From the NCBI GenBank assembly GCA_900550365.1, contig URRR01000004.1, forward strand, positions 1 to 64,000: a stretch of 64,000 bases of DNA, read 5' to 3'. Below the pieces are notes generated by a model. That model saw nothing but the letters and a program-made list of their open reading frames with translations. It did not search any database and was not told the origin of the DNA. Position 1 is the first letter of the stretch, and each line of letters starts with the position of its first letter. This DNA comes from an uncultured Prevotella sp. (GTDB lineage Bacteria; Bacteroidota; Bacteroidia; Bacteroidales; Bacteroidaceae). Made by a program: the position numbers and the translations under genes. This document shows, in pieces, positions 19,732-27,770 of this stretch.

Positions 19732-21108
19732 ATGAGTAAGGACGCGATTGATTTCGGGACTGCTAACGTTCCAAAGTTGTTCAGAAAACTGTTCTTTCCC
19801 ACGCTTATGGGCATGCTCGGCATGTCTGCAATGACGGCTATCGACGGCATCTTTATCGGTCACAGCGTGGGCAGTGACGGCATTGCGGCGGTCAACATCA
19901 TCTGTCCGCCGATGATGCTTCTTACAGGTCTGGGGCTTATGATAGGCACGGGCTGCTCCGTGGTGGCGTCAATCCACCTGTCACAGGGGCGCGACAAGGC
20001 CGCACGCCTTAACGTCACGCAGGCCTTTCTGTTCGTAACCCTCGTGGCGGCGGTGCCCATCGCGCTTATGCTCGGCTTTCCTGACGGCACCGCAAGGCTG
20101 CTCGGCTCGTCGGAACATCTGCTGCCCCTGGTAAGAGAATATCTGCTCTGGTTTGTGCCCTCGTGGCTGTTCATGGTGTGGGAGGCCGTGGCCCTGTTTG
20201 TCATCAGACTCGACGGCGCGCCCAAGCTGGCCATGACGAGCAGTCTGGTGTCGGCCGTCATGAACATATTTCTTGACTGGCTGTTCATGTTTCCGTTTGG
20301 CTGGGGCATCATGGGAGCCGCCTTCGCCACGTCGATAAGCACCGTCTCGGGCACGCTTATCGCCATTATCTACATTCTGGGCTACGCCAAGAGGCTGCGC
20401 CCCGCACGGCTGAAGATGAGCCGCAAGAGCATGGCGCTGAGCACAAGAAACATCGGCTACCAGTGCCGTATAGGCTCGTCGGCCCTGCTGGGCGAGGCCA
20501 CCATGGGCGTGCTTCTGCTGATGGGCAATCTCGTTTTCATGCATTATCTCGGCGACGACGGCGTGGGTGCCTTCGGCATTGCATGTTATTACACGCCCTT
20601 TATCTTCATGGTGGGCAACTCGATAGCGCAGTCGGCCCAGCCGATTATCAGCTATAACTTCGGCCTCGGAGCGCAGACCCGTGTGAAACAGGCCGAGCGC
20701 ACGGCCATAACCACTGCCGCGATATGCGGTCTGTCGGTTACGGCGGCCTTCGTGCTGCTGCCCGAATGGCTCGTAGGACTGTTTGTCAGCCTTGACAACG
20801 GGGCGGCACGCATAGCCGTTGACGGCTTTCCTTACTTTGCGGCGGGCTTTCTTTTCTTTATCTTCAACGTTACGGCCGTGGGCTATTTCCAGAGTGTAGA
20901 GCGGGTAAGACCGGCCACGGCGTTTGCCCTGATGCGTGGTTTTATCCTGCTGATACCCAGCTTCATGCTTATGCCCGGGCTGCTCGGCAATCACGGAATA
21001 TGGCTCGCCATGCCCGTGGCCGAGCTGCTTACGTCGCTGTCGGTCATCGCTTTTTATATGAAAAACAGGAGGGAAGGAGTAAGGAGAAAAGGAGTAAGAA
21101 GGAAGTAG
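19732..21108 (+). CDS. MATE-family efflux transporter
   Basis: A 458-residue membrane protein with about twelve hydrophobic helices and the MATE internal two-fold repeat. It begins near KLFFPTLMGMLGMSAMTAIDGIFIG, and the second half restarts near YQCRIGSSALLGEATMGVLLL. MATE proteins export drugs or metabolites using a Na+ or H+ gradient. It has its own promoter and a long structured leader, so it is probably regulated. The last ~15 residues (KNRREGVRRKGVRRK) are encoded by the purine-rich intergenic repeat, which has run into the gene end. Substrate unknown. Confidence 0.92.
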   Translation: MSKDAIDFGTANVPKLFRKLFFPTLMGMLGMSAMTAIDGIFIGHSVGSDGIAAVNIICPPMMLLTGLGLMIGTGCSVVASIHLSQGRDKAARLNVTQAFLFVTLVAAVPIALMLGFPDGTARLLGSSEHLLPLVREYLLWFVPSWLFMVWEAVALFVIRLDGAPKLAMTSSLVSAVMNIFLDWLFMFPFGWGIMGAAFATSISTVSGTLIAIIYILGYAKRLRPARLKMSRKSMALSTRNIGYQCRIGSSALLGEATMGVLLLMGNLVFMHYLGDDGVGAFGIACYYTPFIFMVGNSIAQSAQPIISYNFGLGAQTRVKQAERTAITTAAICGLSVTAAFVLLPEWLVGLFVSLDNGAARIAVDGFPYFAAGFLFFIFNVTAVGYFQSVERVRPATAFALMRGFILLIPSFMLMPGLLGNHGIWLAMPVAELLTSLSVIAFYMKNRREGVRRKGVRRK

Positions 21109-21180
21109 GAAAGGAGTAAGGAGGGAAGGAGTAAGGAGAAAGAGTAAAAAGGTAAAAAAGTAAGGAAGTAAACATACATA
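21065..21180. repeat. purine-rich GGAGTAA tract at 3' end of MATE gene
   Basis: A run of GGAGTAAGGAG, GGAGAAA and GTAAAAAGG variants, purine-rich on the plus strand. It begins inside the last codons of the MATE gene and ends before the inverted repeat at 21184. It belongs to the low-complexity family seen at several gene ends. Confidence 0.8.
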
Positions 21181-21183
21181 AAC

Positions 21184-21270
21184 AAACAGCCAAGGGAGCT
21201 GAAGATGCGTCGCGTTCAGACAGTTTCAATCAGTCTATAAGACGTTTTTCTTCAGCTCCCTTGGCTGTTT
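21184..21270. terminator. large inverted repeat between convergent MATE and lptB
   Basis: A 21-bp perfect inverted repeat: left arm 21184-21204 (containing CAGCCAAGGGAGCTGAAG), right arm 21250-21270, loop 45 nt. Each arm is followed by a T-rich stretch. It lies between convergent genes, so a two-way terminator is likely. Confidence 0.7.
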
Positions 21271-21296
21271 CTGAGTTGTAAAATATTATAAAACGG

Positions 21297-22121
21297 TTAT
21301 CCTTCTTCGGCCTCGCGTGCCTTTTTCTCTTCGTCGATAACCTGGAAATCCTTCTTGCGGAGAACGAAACTGTTGGTGAGATACTTCTCACGTACTATCT
21401 TGTTTTCAGACAGTTCTTCAGGTGTGCCCTGGAAAAGGATGCGCCCTTCAAAGAGCATATACGCACGGTCGGTGATGCAGAGGGTGTCCTCCACGTTGTG
21501 GTCGGTGATGAGTATGCCGATGTTACGGTACTTCAGGCGCCACACTATGTGCTGGATGTCCTCAACAGCGATAGGGTCAACGCCGGCAAAAGGCTCGTCG
21601 AGCATGATAAACTTAGGGTCGATGGCCAGACATCGGGCTATCTCCGTACGCCTGCGTTCACCGCCCGAGAGGCGGTCACCGGTGTTCTTGCGCACCTTCT
21701 CGAGGCGGAACTCCTTTATCAGGCTCTCCAGTTTCTCGCGCTGGGCGGCACGCGACAGCCCCGTCATCTCAAGCACGGCGAGGATGTTGTCCTCAACACT
21801 CAGCTTGCGGAAGACGCTCGCCTCCTGCGGCAGATATCCTATGCCGGCCCTCGCACGCTTGTAAACGGGGAAGTCGGTGATGTCCTTATCATCAAGATAT
21901 ATGTGGCCTGCGTTAGGTACGATAAGGCCCGTCGTCATGTAGAAAGACGTGGTCTTGCCGGCTCCGTTGGGGCCGAGCAGCCCCACGATTTCGCCCTGGC
22001 GCACGTTAATCGACACATCGTTGACCACTGTCCGTCGGCCGTAGCGCTTCACGAGGCCCTCCGTACGCAGCACCATGTCGCCCCCGTGGGCAGCCTCCAT
22101 ATTGTTGTTCATTTTGTCCAT
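21297..22121 (-). CDS. lptB: LPS export ABC transporter ATPase LptB
   Basis: About 274 residues. It has Walker A GLLGPNGAGKTTSFYM, Q-loop GYLPQEASVFRKLS, signature LSGGERRRTEIARCLA, Walker B FIMLDEPFAGVDPIAVEDI and the His switch TDHNV, the LptB pattern. It powers LPS extraction from the inner membrane with LptF/LptG. The longer frame starts at a TTG (22142) that overlaps a -7 box TACTTTTG (22140-22147), so I place the start at ATG 22121; ATG 22112 is also possible. The C-terminus (~255-274) is a charged tail. Confidence 0.93.
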   Translation of the reverse strand: MDKMNNNMEAAHGGDMVLRTEGLVKRYGRRTVVNDVSINVRQGEIVGLLGPNGAGKTTSFYMTTGLIVPNAGHIYLDDKDITDFPVYKRARAGIGYLPQEASVFRKLSVEDNILAVLEMTGLSRAAQREKLESLIKEFRLEKVRKNTGDRLSGGERRRTEIARCLAIDPKFIMLDEPFAGVDPIAVEDIQHIVWRLKYRNIGILITDHNVEDTLCITDRAYMLFEGRILFQGTPEELSENKIVREKYLTNSFVLRKKDFQVIDEEKKAREAEEG

Positions 22122-22222
22122 CAGTGCTTGTTTTTGTTGCAAAAGTAGTAATTTTGCGCTTAATATTACTTTATTAATGTAAAAACTCTTGCCCGCTTCA
22201 CGGTTTTTTTAGTTATTTTGGT

Positions 22223-22230
22223 TACTTTTG
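22223..22230 (+). promoter_or_regulatory. -7 box upstream of the MlaE-family gene
   Basis: TACTTTTG fits TAnnTTTG; no TTG is found at the right distance. It would give a ~130-nt leader containing inverted octamers CAGACAAG (22255-22262) and CTTGTCTG (22335-22342), so the leader may be folded. Confidence 0.45.
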
Positions 22231-22366
22231 CGGCATGGAACATAAGTTCCTGAACAGACAAGCTTACAAGCCGCAGGCTGTCGCTGTATCCATACAAGCC
22301 GGCCGTGAGGACATGAGTTTACGTCCGCAAGCGTCTTGTCTGCCTGCAAACTAAAATAAAGGAAGT

Positions 22367-23113
22367 ATGCTTTTACAGAGATATCTTACTAATTTCGGCC
22401 GCTACCTGCTGCTCATGGGCAGGGCGTTCAACCGTCCTGACCGCTTCAGGATGTTCCTGAAGCAATACGTAAAGGAGATGTCAGCCCTTGGCGTTAACTC
22501 CATAGGAATAGTCCTGCTGATATCTTTCTTCATCGGTGCGGTAATCTGTATCCAGATAAAACTTAACGTGCAGAGTGCTTGGATGCCGCGGTTTGTCACG
22601 GGTTACGTCACCCGTGAGATTATGCTTCTCGAGTTCTCGTCGTCAATAATGTGCTTGATTCTGGCGGGAAAGGTAGGCTCTAACATCGCGTCTGAAATCG
22701 GAACGATGCGCGTAACACAGCAGATTGATGCGCTGGAGATTATGGGCGTCAACTCAGCCAACTTCCTCATACTGCCCAAGATACTAGGAATGATGACCCT
22801 CATGCCGTTCCTCGTAATCTTCAGTACGGCCTCAGGCATAATAGGAGCTTACGCAACGGCCTACATCGGGCATGTACTAAGCCCTGAAGACCTGACCATA
22901 GGTCTGCAATATGACTTCAACCCGTGGTTTATGTACATGAGTATTATCAAGAGTCTGTTCTTCGCCTTCCTTATAACCAGCATCCCGTCATACTACGGCT
23001 ACACCGTTGAGGGCGGCTCGGTGAACGTTGGAAAGTCGAGCACCGACGCCGTTGTGACGAGCAGTGTGATGATACTGTTCTCTGACCTGTTCCTTACTCA
23101 GTTGCTGTCCTGA
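22367..23113 (+). CDS. MlaE-family phospholipid transport permease
   Basis: A 248-residue integral membrane protein with the MlaE/YrbE pattern: an amphipathic N-terminus, about five membrane helices and the conserved core ELGTMRVTQQIDALEIMG-like sequence (here SEIGTMRVTQQIDALEIMG). It works with the ATPase encoded 45 nt downstream and an MCE protein in phospholipid movement between the inner and outer membranes. The MCE (MlaD) gene is not next to the pair. The symbol mlaE is the family name; direct orthology to E. coli is inferred. Confidence 0.92.
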   Translation: MLLQRYLTNFGRYLLLMGRAFNRPDRFRMFLKQYVKEMSALGVNSIGIVLLISFFIGAVICIQIKLNVQSAWMPRFVTGYVTREIMLLEFSSSIMCLILAGKVGSNIASEIGTMRVTQQIDALEIMGVNSANFLILPKILGMMTLMPFLVIFSTASGIIGAYATAYIGHVLSPEDLTIGLQYDFNPWFMYMSIIKSLFFAFLITSIPSYYGYTVEGGSVNVGKSSTDAVVTSSVMILFSDLFLTQLLS

Positions 23114-23158
23114 CGGCAAATGACGGCCGGATAACGGCTTAACACTTAATAAGAAAAT

Positions 23159-23929
23159 ATGATTGAGATAAAGAATCTATATAAATCGTTCGGCGACAAG
23201 GAAGTGCTGAGAGACATCAGCGCCGTGTTTGAGAGCGGAAAAACCAACCTGATAATCGGTCAGAGCGGCTCGGGCAAGACCGTTCTGATAAAGAATCTCG
23301 TGGGACTTCTTGAACCGACAAGCGGCGAAGTGCTGTATGACGGCCGTAATTTCGTGGCAATGAACAAGAAAGAGAAAGCCTCACTGCGCCGTGAGATGGG
23401 CATGATATTCCAGAGCGCGGCACTCTTTGACTCGATGACTGTTCTCGAGAACGTGATGTTTCCGCTTGACATGTTCTCGTCAATGACGCTCCGCGAGCGT
23501 ATCCACCGTGCCCAGACATGCCTCGACAGGGTAAATCTTACGGGCACGGACCATAAATTTCCGGGCGAGCTTTCAGGCGGAATGCAGAAGCGTGTGGCAA
23601 TAGCCAGAGCCATTTCGATGAACCCCAAGTATCTGTTCTGCGACGAACCTAACTCCGGTCTTGACCCGAAGACATCACTTGTCATCGACCAACTGCTCCA
23701 CAGCATTACCCATGAGTTCGGCATTACGACAATTATCAACACCCACGACATGAACTCCGTAATGGGCATCGGTGAGAATATTATCTTCATTTACGAAGGA
23801 CATAAGGAGTGGCAGGGCGTAAGCGCCGACGTAATGGGGTCGGATAACCAGAAGCTCACAGACTTTATCTTCGCCTCAGACCTGCTCAAGAAGATGCGCA
23901 AGGCTGCCCTCGAAAAGGCAAAACTCTAA
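23159..23929 (+). CDS. MlaF-family ABC transporter ATPase
   Basis: A 256-residue ATPase with Walker A IIGQSGSGKTVLIKNL, signature ELSGGMQKRVAIARAI, Walker B YLFCDEPNSGLDP and His switch INTHDMNSV. The PNSGLDP motif in place of the usual PTSGLDP is typical of this subfamily as I recall it. It partners with the permease just upstream. A probable terminator made from repeat sequence follows at 24041-24100. Confidence 0.92.
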   Translation: MIEIKNLYKSFGDKEVLRDISAVFESGKTNLIIGQSGSGKTVLIKNLVGLLEPTSGEVLYDGRNFVAMNKKEKASLRREMGMIFQSAALFDSMTVLENVMFPLDMFSSMTLRERIHRAQTCLDRVNLTGTDHKFPGELSGGMQKRVAIARAISMNPKYLFCDEPNSGLDPKTSLVIDQLLHSITHEFGITTIINTHDMNSVMGIGENIIFIYEGHKEWQGVSADVMGSDNQKLTDFIFASDLLKKMRKAALEKAKL

Positions 23930-23934
23930 TTAGA

Positions 23935-24100
23935 TTAAGAATTAAGAGGGAAGAAGTAAGAATGAAGGAGTAAGGAGAGAAGAAGTAAAGTAGTAGAGGT
24001 ATTAAGACCATTACCGATATAATTAAGAATCAAGAGGGAAGAATTAAGAAAACGTATTTGGCTTTTTACATGCAGAAAAGGTTTTCTTAATTCTTTATTT
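23935..24100. repeat. purine-rich intergenic tract, 3' of mlaF-like gene
   Basis: A low-complexity tract of AATTAAGAGGGAAGAA, GGAGTAAGGAGAG and GTAAAGTAGTAG variants. It ends in a palindrome that probably terminates the upstream operon. Confidence 0.8.
24041..24100 (+). terminator. repeat-derived terminator of mlaE/mlaF-like operon
   Basis: GAATTAAGAAAAC (24041-24053) pairs with GTTTTCTTAATTC (24081-24093) over a 27-nt loop and is followed by TTTATTTTT on the plus strand. Confidence 0.65.
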
Positions 24101-24116
24101 TTAAAACAATTTGCTT

Positions 24117-25184
24117 ATGAAAACACGTTATTTATTCACTATCGCATTGCTCTTTGCCGTGCATGCGGCGTTTGCCTGCACGGGCATTACGCTGAAAAGT
24201 CAGGACGGGAGCACTGTTCTGGCGCGCACAATAGAATGGGGCGGCAGCGACCTTAACAGCCGTTACGTCATCGTTCCGAGGGGTTACAAGCAGCAGTCTT
24301 ACGTCCCCGGCGGCGTAAAGGGCGGCATGACGTTCACCGCCAGATACGGATACGTAGGGCTGTCAGTGGAACAGGAGGAGTTCGTTGCCGAAGGACTGAA
24401 CGAGCAAGGGCTGTCGGCCGGACTGTTTTACTTTCCTCGTTACGGACTGTATGAGGACTACAGCGAGGCTGACAAGGCGCAAAGCATTGCCGACCTGCAG
24501 CTCGTTTCGTGGATACTCGGCAGCTTTAAGACGGTTGACGAGGTTATAACAGGACTGAAAGACGTGCACGTAATAGCCGTAGACCCGCGTGCCTCGACGG
24601 CTCACTGGCGCGTGGCTGACCCGTCAGGCCGCCAAATCGTGATTGAGATAGTTGACCGGAAGGTGAACGTTCATGAGAATACGTTGGGCGTACTGACCAA
24701 CTCGCCCGACTTCAAATGGCAGATGACGAACCTCAACAACTATGTCAATCTTTATCCGGGAACGGCTAAACAAAGACAGTTCGGCAACACTCAGCTCACC
24801 TCTTTCGGCGCGGGCAGCGGCTTCTTAGGCATCCCCGGCGACGTGACACCGCCCTCACGATTTGTCCGTGCGGCATGGTATCAGACCACGGCGCCCGTCC
24901 TCGCCACGGCGGACAACACCGTAAGGCAATGTTTCCAGATACTGAATAACTTTGATATCCCTATCGGCATCGAGACGGCCGAGGGCGAAAAGGCGGTAGA
25001 CATACCCAGCGCGACGCAGTGGACATCGGCCACCGACATGACGGGACGCAAGATTTATTACCGCACGATGTACAACAGTGCAATCCGTCTGATTGACCTT
25101 AACGGCATAAACTTTGCCAAGACGAAGTATAAGTCTGCACCTCTTGACGAAGTAAAAGCACAACCTTTCGTGAAGGGCTATTGA
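24117..25184 (+). CDS. choloylglycine hydrolase family (Ntn-type amidase), secreted
   Basis: A 355-residue protein with a 20-residue signal peptide ending AAFA, immediately followed by Cys (CTGITLKSQDGS). Removal of the signal would expose the N-terminal nucleophile Cys required in this family. Other expected positions are visible: LARTIEW (active-site Arg), LTNSPDFKWQMTNLNNY (oxyanion Asn region) and RFVRAAW (second Arg). The family includes bile salt hydrolases and penicillin V acylases; the substrate cannot be read from sequence. I start at ATG 24117; the upstream TTG frame start is not needed. It stands alone, convergent with the next gene. Confidence 0.9.
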   Translation: MKTRYLFTIALLFAVHAAFACTGITLKSQDGSTVLARTIEWGGSDLNSRYVIVPRGYKQQSYVPGGVKGGMTFTARYGYVGLSVEQEEFVAEGLNEQGLSAGLFYFPRYGLYEDYSEADKAQSIADLQLVSWILGSFKTVDEVITGLKDVHVIAVDPRASTAHWRVADPSGRQIVIEIVDRKVNVHENTLGVLTNSPDFKWQMTNLNNYVNLYPGTAKQRQFGNTQLTSFGAGSGFLGIPGDVTPPSRFVRAAWYQTTAPVLATADNTVRQCFQILNNFDIPIGIETAEGEKAVDIPSATQWTSATDMTGRKIYYRTMYNSAIRLIDLNGINFAKTKYKSAPLDEVKAQPFVKGY

Positions 25185-25189
25185 ATTAA

Positions 25190-25426
25190 ACAAGGAGTTA
25201 AGGAGAAGTAGTAAGGAGTTAAGGAGTAAGGGAGTAAAGGAGTTAAGACAAATGCTGCGTTGATTAAAAATCAAGAAAGACATTCTCCGTACCAAAGCAT
25301 AGGTTGCTTTCTTAATTCTTAACTCTTAATTCTTAACTAAAAAAGCATTTGTCTTAACTCCTTTACTCCCTTACTCCTTAACTCCTTACTACTTACATCT
25401 TTACTCCTTACTCCTTCTTTCTTAAT
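25190..25426. repeat. large purine/pyrimidine inverted repeat between convergent genes
   Basis: A left purine-rich arm (GGAGTAAGGGAGTAAAGG, then AGTTAAGACAAATGC) is mirrored by a right pyrimidine arm (GCATTTGTCTTAACTCC, then TTTACTCCCTTACTCC). The ~70-nt centre holds AAGAATTAAG-type repeats. The arms are over 50 bp and include the conserved tip AAGACAAATGC. It lies between convergent genes and could end transcription from both sides. Confidence 0.85.
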
Positions 25427-26407
25427 TCATCTTGGTATTTCCGGCGTGCCGAAAGGTATATCGCCGACACTAGGCAGCCCCTGAGGCATAATCATCGGGC
25501 CGCCGCGATTTTTCCTGTTATGCACCGCATTGTCAATAAGGTCCTTGACAAGAGGGCCGACAGGCAATTCCAAAGTAAACTTCTCGCTGAACCGTATCTT
25601 AGGGGTTACGATAGGCGACGTCACCCAACGGCCGGAAAAAGCATCGTAATAACGCTCCACTCCGACATCCATGCCGAGCGTCTCGCCCATAAACGTAAGG
25701 AAGCCTCCATAGCCCGAAGTGCCCATATAAGGCAGGGCGGCCATTGAATAAAACGACCGGTTAGTGCTGTAACGGCCGAAGACGGTGGCCGAGATGTTGT
25801 CGTTGAAGCGGTAAGTCATGGCTCCGCCGAACGTGTAATACGTGCCGCGGCGAAGCGTGCTCATGCCGGCGGCCGCACCGTAGGGCATCGCTCCCGCCCG
25901 CCATACGCCTGCACGGTCGGCCGAAGCAGTGGCCGTAACCGTAAGATTACCGAACGTCTGGGTGACGCCAAGCGTTGCATTCTGCACCGACATAAGTCCG
26001 GGCATTGACGTATGCGAGCCCGAACCGAACAGCGCACCACCCTGCCATGCAGCAATCACCCCACCCCGGCGATAGTCTGAGGCATAAGGATAATGCGTAA
26101 AAGGCATGCCGCCACCGGCCGGAACGACAGAGCTAACGCGACTGACAGCCGCCGGAACTTCAGGGACGACCTGCGTCATGCTCCACGACTGGATTACGGG
26201 CCGCAGCCACAACGAGTCTTTAAGGCGGCGGGCAAACGTCATGGAGTCGCGGAAATGCTCGTAACTCTTAATGCCGCTGAACCGCACAGGCATGTCGTAA
26301 CCAGGCCTTCCGAAGGTCTGACCGTCGTAAAGCTCCTGCCCGTGCACACCCGCTGAAACTGCAGCGGCGCACACAACAACCGTCAATATGCGTCTAATAT
26401 TATTCAT
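25427..26407 (-). CDS. secreted protein of unknown function, possible outer-membrane protein
   Basis: A 326-residue protein with a signal peptide ending VHGQ. I do not recognise the family. The first ~100 residues are soluble-looking. From ~110 to ~270 the sequence alternates polar and hydrophobic residues with many Gly and aromatic residues (GALFGSGSHTSMPGLMSV, TYYTFGGAMTYRFNDNIS), as in a small beta-barrel. The C-terminus is Pro-rich. It has an excellent promoter (TTG-19-TACCTTTG at 26442-26471) and no operon partner. An outer-membrane location is inferred from composition. Confidence 0.8.
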   Translation of the reverse strand: MNNIRRILTVVVCAAAVSAGVHGQELYDGQTFGRPGYDMPVRFSGIKSYEHFRDSMTFARRLKDSLWLRPVIQSWSMTQVVPEVPAAVSRVSSVVPAGGGMPFTHYPYASDYRRGGVIAAWQGGALFGSGSHTSMPGLMSVQNATLGVTQTFGNLTVTATASADRAGVWRAGAMPYGAAAGMSTLRRGTYYTFGGAMTYRFNDNISATVFGRYSTNRSFYSMAALPYMGTSGYGGFLTFMGETLGMDVGVERYYDAFSGRWVTSPIVTPKIRFSEKFTLELPVGPLVKDLIDNAVHNRKNRGGPMIMPQGLPSVGDIPFGTPEIPR

Positions 26408-26441
26408 TAAAAACTTAAACCGTATCCTGAGTTAGCAATTA

Positions 26442-26471
26442 CAAAGGTATTAAAAAAACCGCGACAGTCAA
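26442..26471 (-). promoter_or_regulatory. promoter of the 326-residue secreted protein gene
   Basis: On the minus strand TTG (26471-26469), 19 nt, TACCTTTG (26449-26442) matches the Bacteroides consensus. The start codon lies at 26407, giving a leader of about 28 nt. Confidence 0.85.
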
Positions 26472-26546
26472 CAATGCGTAGACATAAAATTAGTTAACCC
26501 GTGAGCTTAAGGCGCACCGGCAGACGCATTCAAGACGCAAGGCGCA

Positions 26547-27085
26547 CAAAAACTGTAAGCAAAACATCCCGTAACGCTTACACCTTACACCGTAAAACCG
26601 TGTTTCCTCAAAACCTTATAACCTCACAACCCCAAATCTCTTACAATATAAAAGGCCGTCTTTTAGCCGCCAAAAGACGGCCTTTTGTCTTGCGGTTGAC
26701 GGCCTTTTACAAAGCCATTGACCGTCATTGAAATTAAGAAAGGTAGTAAGGAGTTAAGGAGAAAGTAGTAAGGAGTTAAGGAGAAAAGTAGATAGGAGTT
26801 AAGGAGTTAGAGGGAGTTAAGGAGTTAAGACAATAGCTTAGCTAATTAAAAGTGAAGAATTAAGAGCTAAGAAAAACAGATAAGACTAACAGGACTGATA
26901 TGGCAAATAATCGGCAAGGCATTTGTCTTAACTCCTTAACTCCCTCTAACTCCTTAACTCCTATCTACTTTTCTCCTTAACTCCTTACTACTGTCTCCTC
27001 TACTCCTTACTACTTTCTACTCTACTACCTTTACTACTTTACTACTCTCCTTTCTACTTTTTCTTAACTCTTCACTCTTAATTCT
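26547..27085. repeat. composite intergenic element, copy 2, with extended palindrome
   Basis: The first ~330 bp (26547-26875) repeat copy 1 in the opposite orientation. The purine tract that follows is mirrored by a long pyrimidine tract (26915-27065: ACTCCTTAACTCC, CTACTTTCTAC), making a very large inverted repeat with tip sequence GCATTTGTCTTAACTCC. It fills most of the 729-bp divergent gap 26408-27136; no gene is supported there. Confidence 0.85.
26650..26730. repeat. 22-bp-period palindromic array, locus 4 (4 units)
   Basis: Units at 26650, 26672, 26694 and 26716. The first two are exact reverse complements (AAAAGGCCGTCTTTT / AAAAGACGGCCTTTT) with loop AGCCGCC; the last two are degraded in the same way as the mirror-image units of locus 3. 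Confidence 0.9.
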
Positions 27086-27097
27086 TAATTAAATAGC

Positions 27098-27105
27098 TAC
27101 CTTTG
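27098..27105 (+). promoter_or_regulatory. -7 box of the gamma carbonic anhydrase gene
   Basis: TACCTTTG followed by GCATCA, 31 nt before the ATG at 27137. No TTG is found at -33. Confidence 0.6.
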
Positions 27106-27136
27106 CATCATCAATCAAAACAAAACGGAATACACA

Positions 27137-27646
27137 ATGGCAGTTATAAAGACAGTAAAGGGCCTTGCGCCGAAGTGGGGCAAGGACTGTTATTTCAGCG
27201 AGACGGCCGCTATCGTAGGCGAAGTTACCATGGGCGACGAGTGCTCTGTATGGTTCAGCGCGGTGGTAAGAGGCGACGTTGCCCCCGTAACAATGGGCAA
27301 CCGGGTGAACGTTCAGGACGGTGCGTGCGTGCACGTGACCAACACCACAGGCCCCGTTGTTCTTGAAGACGACGTGACCATAGGCCATAACGCCACGGTA
27401 CACGCCTGCACCGTGCGCCGCGGAGCACTCATCGGCATGGGCGCAACGGTGCTCGACAACGCCGAGATAGGCACGGGCGCAATCGTGGCGGCAGGCGCGT
27501 TGGTGCTGCAAGGCACAAAAATAGGCGAACACGAGATATGGGGCGGAGTGCCAGCAAAGTTCATAAAGAAGACCCGCCCCGGCCAGGCCGAGAGCTTCGC
27601 GGCCCACTACGTGGAGTACTCTAAGTGGTATCTTGAGGAAGAATAG
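27137..27646 (+). CDS. gamma carbonic anhydrase family protein
   Basis: A 169-residue left-handed beta-helix protein built of hexapeptide repeats (VNVQDGACVHV, VTIGHNATVHACTV, ALIGMGATVLDNAEIGTGAIVAAGA). The three metal-ligand histidines of the family can be placed in ACVHV and IGHNATVHAC. Members bind Zn or Fe as trimers; some hydrate CO2, and others (PaaY/YrdA-like) have unclear roles. Length and lack of a signal peptide fit the cytoplasmic YrdA-type group. It is a single gene with a terminator at 27701. Confidence 0.93.
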   Translation: MAVIKTVKGLAPKWGKDCYFSETAAIVGEVTMGDECSVWFSAVVRGDVAPVTMGNRVNVQDGACVHVTNTTGPVVLEDDVTIGHNATVHACTVRRGALIGMGATVLDNAEIGTGAIVAAGALVLQGTKIGEHEIWGGVPAKFIKKTRPGQAESFAAHYVEYSKWYLEEE

Positions 27647-27700
27647 CCGCGCCGTGACCGGCTGAGAGCCGGCCTCGCGCGTACATATTATATATAATGA

Positions 27701-27745
27701 GAACGTCCCTGCAGACAAATGTCAGCAGGGACGTTCCTTATTTTA
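27701..27745. terminator. two-way terminator between convergent genes
   Basis: GAACGTCCCTGC (27701-27712) pairs perfectly with GCAGGGACGTTC (27725-27736) over a 12-nt loop. It is followed by CTTATTTTATG on the plus strand and an A/T-rich stretch on the minus strand. Confidence 0.8.
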
Positions 27746-27770
27746 TGTCAAACTGTTTACTTTTCAGGTA

